Below are positions 49,536-51,608 of a stretch of 51,608 nucleotides of DNA, one piece after another. The notes below the pieces were generated by a model. The model was given only the letters and a program-made list of their open reading frames with translations. It was not told the DNA's origin and searched no databases. The stretch's first letter is position 1; every line of letters starts with the position of its first letter. Made by a program: the position numbers and the translations under genes. This DNA is from Microcaldota archaeon (GTDB lineage: Archaea > Micrarchaeota > Micrarchaeia > Anstonellales > Bilamarchaeaceae): NCBI GenBank assembly GCA_018813505.1, contig JAHJBM010000015.1, positions 1 through 51,608 of the forward strand. Direction: 5' to 3'.

Positions 49536-50240
49536 TCAACCCTTTGCAAATCTCCAGCCTAAATTGAAATATCCGATAAAATCTCTTTTTGCACTGTCGT
49601 ATAGCATCTCTTGGATTATGACTTTTTTGTCATCCATGAGGTTAAAAACACGTTTTTTATCAATGATTATGTTTATCGCTGGCATTTCTTTTCCGTTGAA
49701 TACATGAACTACTTTTATCTTGGATTCTTTTACCTTGGCTTTTTTACTAATCCCATCAGGTGCAATCTCCTTTGGAAACATCACTATCTTGATATCACAA
49801 TTACTTTGCAATAGTCTTGCCTCTAGTTTTTTTAAGATATTTTCCGTTGCATTTGAGATCCAGATTTCCTTTTTTGCTTTGTCTAAAGAATCCACTACTT
49901 CTCTCATTTTTACGTCATAATTATCAATAACATATTTATCTCTCATTTTATCCCTCTTAAAATCAATATTTTTCATTAATTCTGTGAATTGTTTCTCATA
50001 ATCTTTCAAAAGCTCCACAGGAGAAATAGCCATAAATAACAAAGGAGAACCTGATAGGATATCCACACATCCTTTTTCTGCTAAAGATTCGAGTACTTTG
50101 TATATCTTTGTTCTTGGAACTTTTGATGCTTTGGCTATGGAAGAAGCTGAATCGCAGTTATTGATCAGAATTGCAAGATAGACTTTGGATTCATAATCTG
50201 TTAGTCCTATCTTCTTGAGTAGTTGGATCTGTTCTTCCAT
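49536..50240 (-). CDS. TrmB-family transcriptional regulator
   Basis: 234 aa. An N-terminal winged helix (LKKIGLTDYESKVYLAILIN ... ASKVPRTKIYKVLESLAEKG, about 7-60) is followed by a coiled linker (PVELLKDYEKQFTELMK) and a C-terminal effector-type domain (AKKEIWISNATENILKKLEA ...). TrmB-family factors are archaeal regulators that often respond to sugars; the ligand here is unknown. A TATA-like CTTTTTATTAAAGG lies about 25 nt upstream. First gene of a two-gene unit with the GyrI-like protein. Confidence 0.92.
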   Translation of the reverse strand: MEEQIQLLKKIGLTDYESKVYLAILINNCDSASSIAKASKVPRTKIYKVLESLAEKGCVDILSGSPLLFMAISPVELLKDYEKQFTELMKNIDFKRDKMRDKYVIDNYDVKMREVVDSLDKAKKEIWISNATENILKKLEARLLQSNCDIKIVMFPKEIAPDGISKKAKVKESKIKVVHVFNGKEMPAINIIIDKKRVFNLMDDKKVIIQEMLYDSAKRDFIGYFNLGWRFAKG

Positions 50241-50330
50241 ATTTTACATAGATTTGACCTTTAATAAAAAGCTTGTGTAACTGTTTGGGTGACACACATT
50301 TGGAGATTTTGATTTGCACGACGCCAAACA

Positions 50331-50473
50331 ACCGTAAGGCTGCCTGACCATTAAGTGATTTTTAGCTGAAGTGGAGGGAAATGAATAATATGAGCACGAA
50401 CGATCTTCAGAAGAAAGCTTCTGGAGAGAAAGGAAAGGAAGTTTCCTGGAAGTGAGAGAACGAAGCTGACAAA
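50331..50473 (+). ncRNA. Structured non-coding element B, homologue of element A
   Basis: Shares with element A the ordered strings TAAGGC, CTGCC/TGCC, CATTAAG, GAATAA, ATGAGCACGAACGA, GAACGAAGC and GACAA. Where A has a short AGCGAGA, B carries about 45 extra nt that form two hairpins: CAGAAG/CTTCTG (50408-50423) and GGAAA/TTTCC (50432-50446). It lies 77 nt before the ATG of the plus-strand ORF at 50551. It fills most of the 310-nt gap between the TrmB-like gene and that ORF. No known family recognised. Confidence 0.45.
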
Positions 50474-50550
50474 TGCATAACTACTAAAAATATATTAAGT
50501 GATAAAAGATGGTTTTTTAAAGACAACGGCACAATTAATTGTAGATTGTA

Positions 50551-51608
50551 ATGCAAAGAAAATTAAGGCAAGGAGGTTGTAAAGAAGACTTACTTAAAAC
50601 CACATCTAACCCTAGTCCTCTTCTTGAACATACAAAAGATAGAAAAACAACTGCTCTGACACAAAGAGAAATATGCGGATTAGATACAAAAGGAACTGCA
50701 GATCTTTCTTTATCAGAAAAGCTACTTTTAAAACTAACAGAAACTCCAGATGAGATGGAAGATTGCAGATGGAATGGACTCCTATCTGGAGGTTGGTATT
50801 GGCAACATAGAACACCGAATAAAAAAAGTGATACGGCTAGGCTCGCCGCCGATCATGCATTAAGCGACTTCTCAGCCATTATTCACTGGCAACGAAGGAT
50901 ACTACGTGAATTGGCATACGAATCCAGAAAATATCAACCTGGAGATGATGAACTTGCCACATATAGAACCCATCCTGTTAACGTTCCAATCACAGATGAA
51001 GCGCTCAGAGGAGAACTGCAAAAATCCAATATATTAACACCACCACTATTTGAATTATTTAGAAATGTAATAATACAAGAAGAACCAAAATGTTGGCATG
51101 GCCATAACCATAACACAAGCAAAATAGCTAGAAGAATTACATTGTTTCTTTGTGCAATTGTATTGGATCGAAAAACTCACGATGATGAAATAAGAAAAAA
51201 AGCATTCTCAGTCCTCTGTTCAAATGTAAAATACTATCTACACTCAAGAAGTATATTACCCTGGTTTGGTTATAAAGTAGAGGATGAGCTAAGAGGATAC
51301 GGGAAGAAACTTACTTTTTCAAAGAAACTTCAAATGGCTGCTAGAGATCTTGTAGATAGAACAAGTAGGTGGGTAGATAATAGCTTACTTTCGCTACCAG
51401 CTATTGAGAGACACATACTAGAATTAATACCAATTGCAGCTCGTCCTCCAATTGAAACTATGATACCTACCGACACGACACCCGAAGAATTCCGGAAACA
51501 TTTGCAAAGAAATCATAAATACTTTAAAACTGGAATTAATGAGGATCCGCCCGATCCCCTTCTAATGAAAAAGTATATGACAATGATAGATTATCGAGAG
51601 GTAGATGA
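50551..51608 (+). CDS. Hypothetical protein, 3'-truncated by the window end
   Basis: An open frame from ATG 50551 to the last base: 352 codons with no stop. The product begins MQRKLRQGGCKEDLLKTT and is hydrophilic, mixed helical, and rich in Arg/Lys and aromatic residues. Visible pieces are CRWNGLLSGGWYWQHR near residue 72 and CWHGHNHNTSK near 180. The His/Cys cluster in the latter could bind metal. There is no signal peptide or membrane span and I recognise no family. AAGGAGGT occurs inside the frame (50570-50577) but serves no in-frame start. Element B lies directly upstream. Confidence 0.65.
   Translation, partial: MQRKLRQGGCKEDLLKTTSNPSPLLEHTKDRKTTALTQREICGLDTKGTADLSLSEKLLLKLTETPDEMEDCRWNGLLSGGWYWQHRTPNKKSDTARLAADHALSDFSAIIHWQRRILRELAYESRKYQPGDDELATYRTHPVNVPITDEALRGELQKSNILTPPLFELFRNVIIQEEPKCWHGHNHNTSKIARRITLFLCAIVLDRKTHDDEIRKKAFSVLCSNVKYYLHSRSILPWFGYKVEDELRGYGKKLTFSKKLQMAARDLVDRTSRWVDNSLLSLPAIERHILELIPIAARPPIETMIPTDTTPEEFRKHLQRNHKYFKTGINEDPPDPLLMKKYMTMIDYREVD

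Noticed and set aside
50331-50473. Insertion sequence or MITE with terminal inverted repeats
   Set aside because: No terminal inverted repeats or target duplications could be seen around either element, and no transposase is in the window.

Overview
This window comes from an archaeon. Archaeal or archaeal/eukaryotic-type genes run through it: MCM helicase, archaeal DnaG, eS8, SecE/NusG, TruD, Trm1, Trm5, KEOPS Cgi121, CDP-archaeol synthase, archaeal phosphoglycerate mutase, class III (pilin-type) signal peptides, a presenilin-type protease and TrmB. The DNA is AT-rich and tightly packed. Two kinds of translation start recur: GGTGA-type Shine-Dalgarno sites inside operons, and TATA boxes about 25 nt upstream of an ATG that imply leaderless mRNAs. 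Gene content and the tiny lysine-rich and eL41-like proteins suggest a DPANN-type lineage (for example Micrarchaeota or Diapherotrites), but that is inference. No rRNA, tRNA, CRISPR array, transposase or prophage was recognised.

Layout. 1-1,500: a tiny lysine-rich protein, then nearly 1 kb without a credible protein gene, packed with perfect hairpins and longer-range stems. 1,515-11,100: ftsZ-secE-nusG cluster, rhomboid, PP2C phosphatase/Trm1, a degenerate carbamoyltransferase, an amidohydrolase, TruD/XRE-CBS. 11,200-15,400: MetRS, a membrane protein, eS8, Cgi121. 15,400-24,700: a multi-winged-helix acidic protein facing a type IV pilus/Tad-type operon (two coiled-coil proteins, secretion ATPase, two TadC-like membrane proteins, one pilin). 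24,800-38,800: housekeeping genes (ApgM, MCM, Trm5, LeuRS, DnaG) plus presenilin-like and PrsW membrane proteases, a 30-codon eL41-like gene, CBS and Toprim proteins. 38,800-42,500: a five-gene operon of pilin-like surface proteins. 42,500-46,350: nucleotidyltransferase-fold protein, Cys-rich membrane protein, SppA, CarS, RNA-ligase-partner PIN protein, secreted protein. 46,350-51,608: two related structured non-coding elements, a large HEAT-like lipoprotein candidate, a TrmB/GyrI pair and an ORF running off the window.

Together the genes cover translation and tRNA modification (LeuRS, MetRS, Trm1, Trm5, TruD, Cgi121, eS8, eL41), replication (MCM, DnaG), division and secretion (FtsZ, SecE), and a surface programme: one pilus machine, one pilin-like cluster, and four different membrane protease families within 41 kb.

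The least explained content is non-coding: (i) the hairpin array at 456-1406 with nested long-range pairing; (ii) two homologous structured elements at about 46.6-46.9 kb and 50.3-50.5 kb; (iii) perfect hairpins placed at gene ends; (iv) a degenerate GTTTCCAGTTT/GGGTTTTG motif that follows stop codons in the sense orientation.
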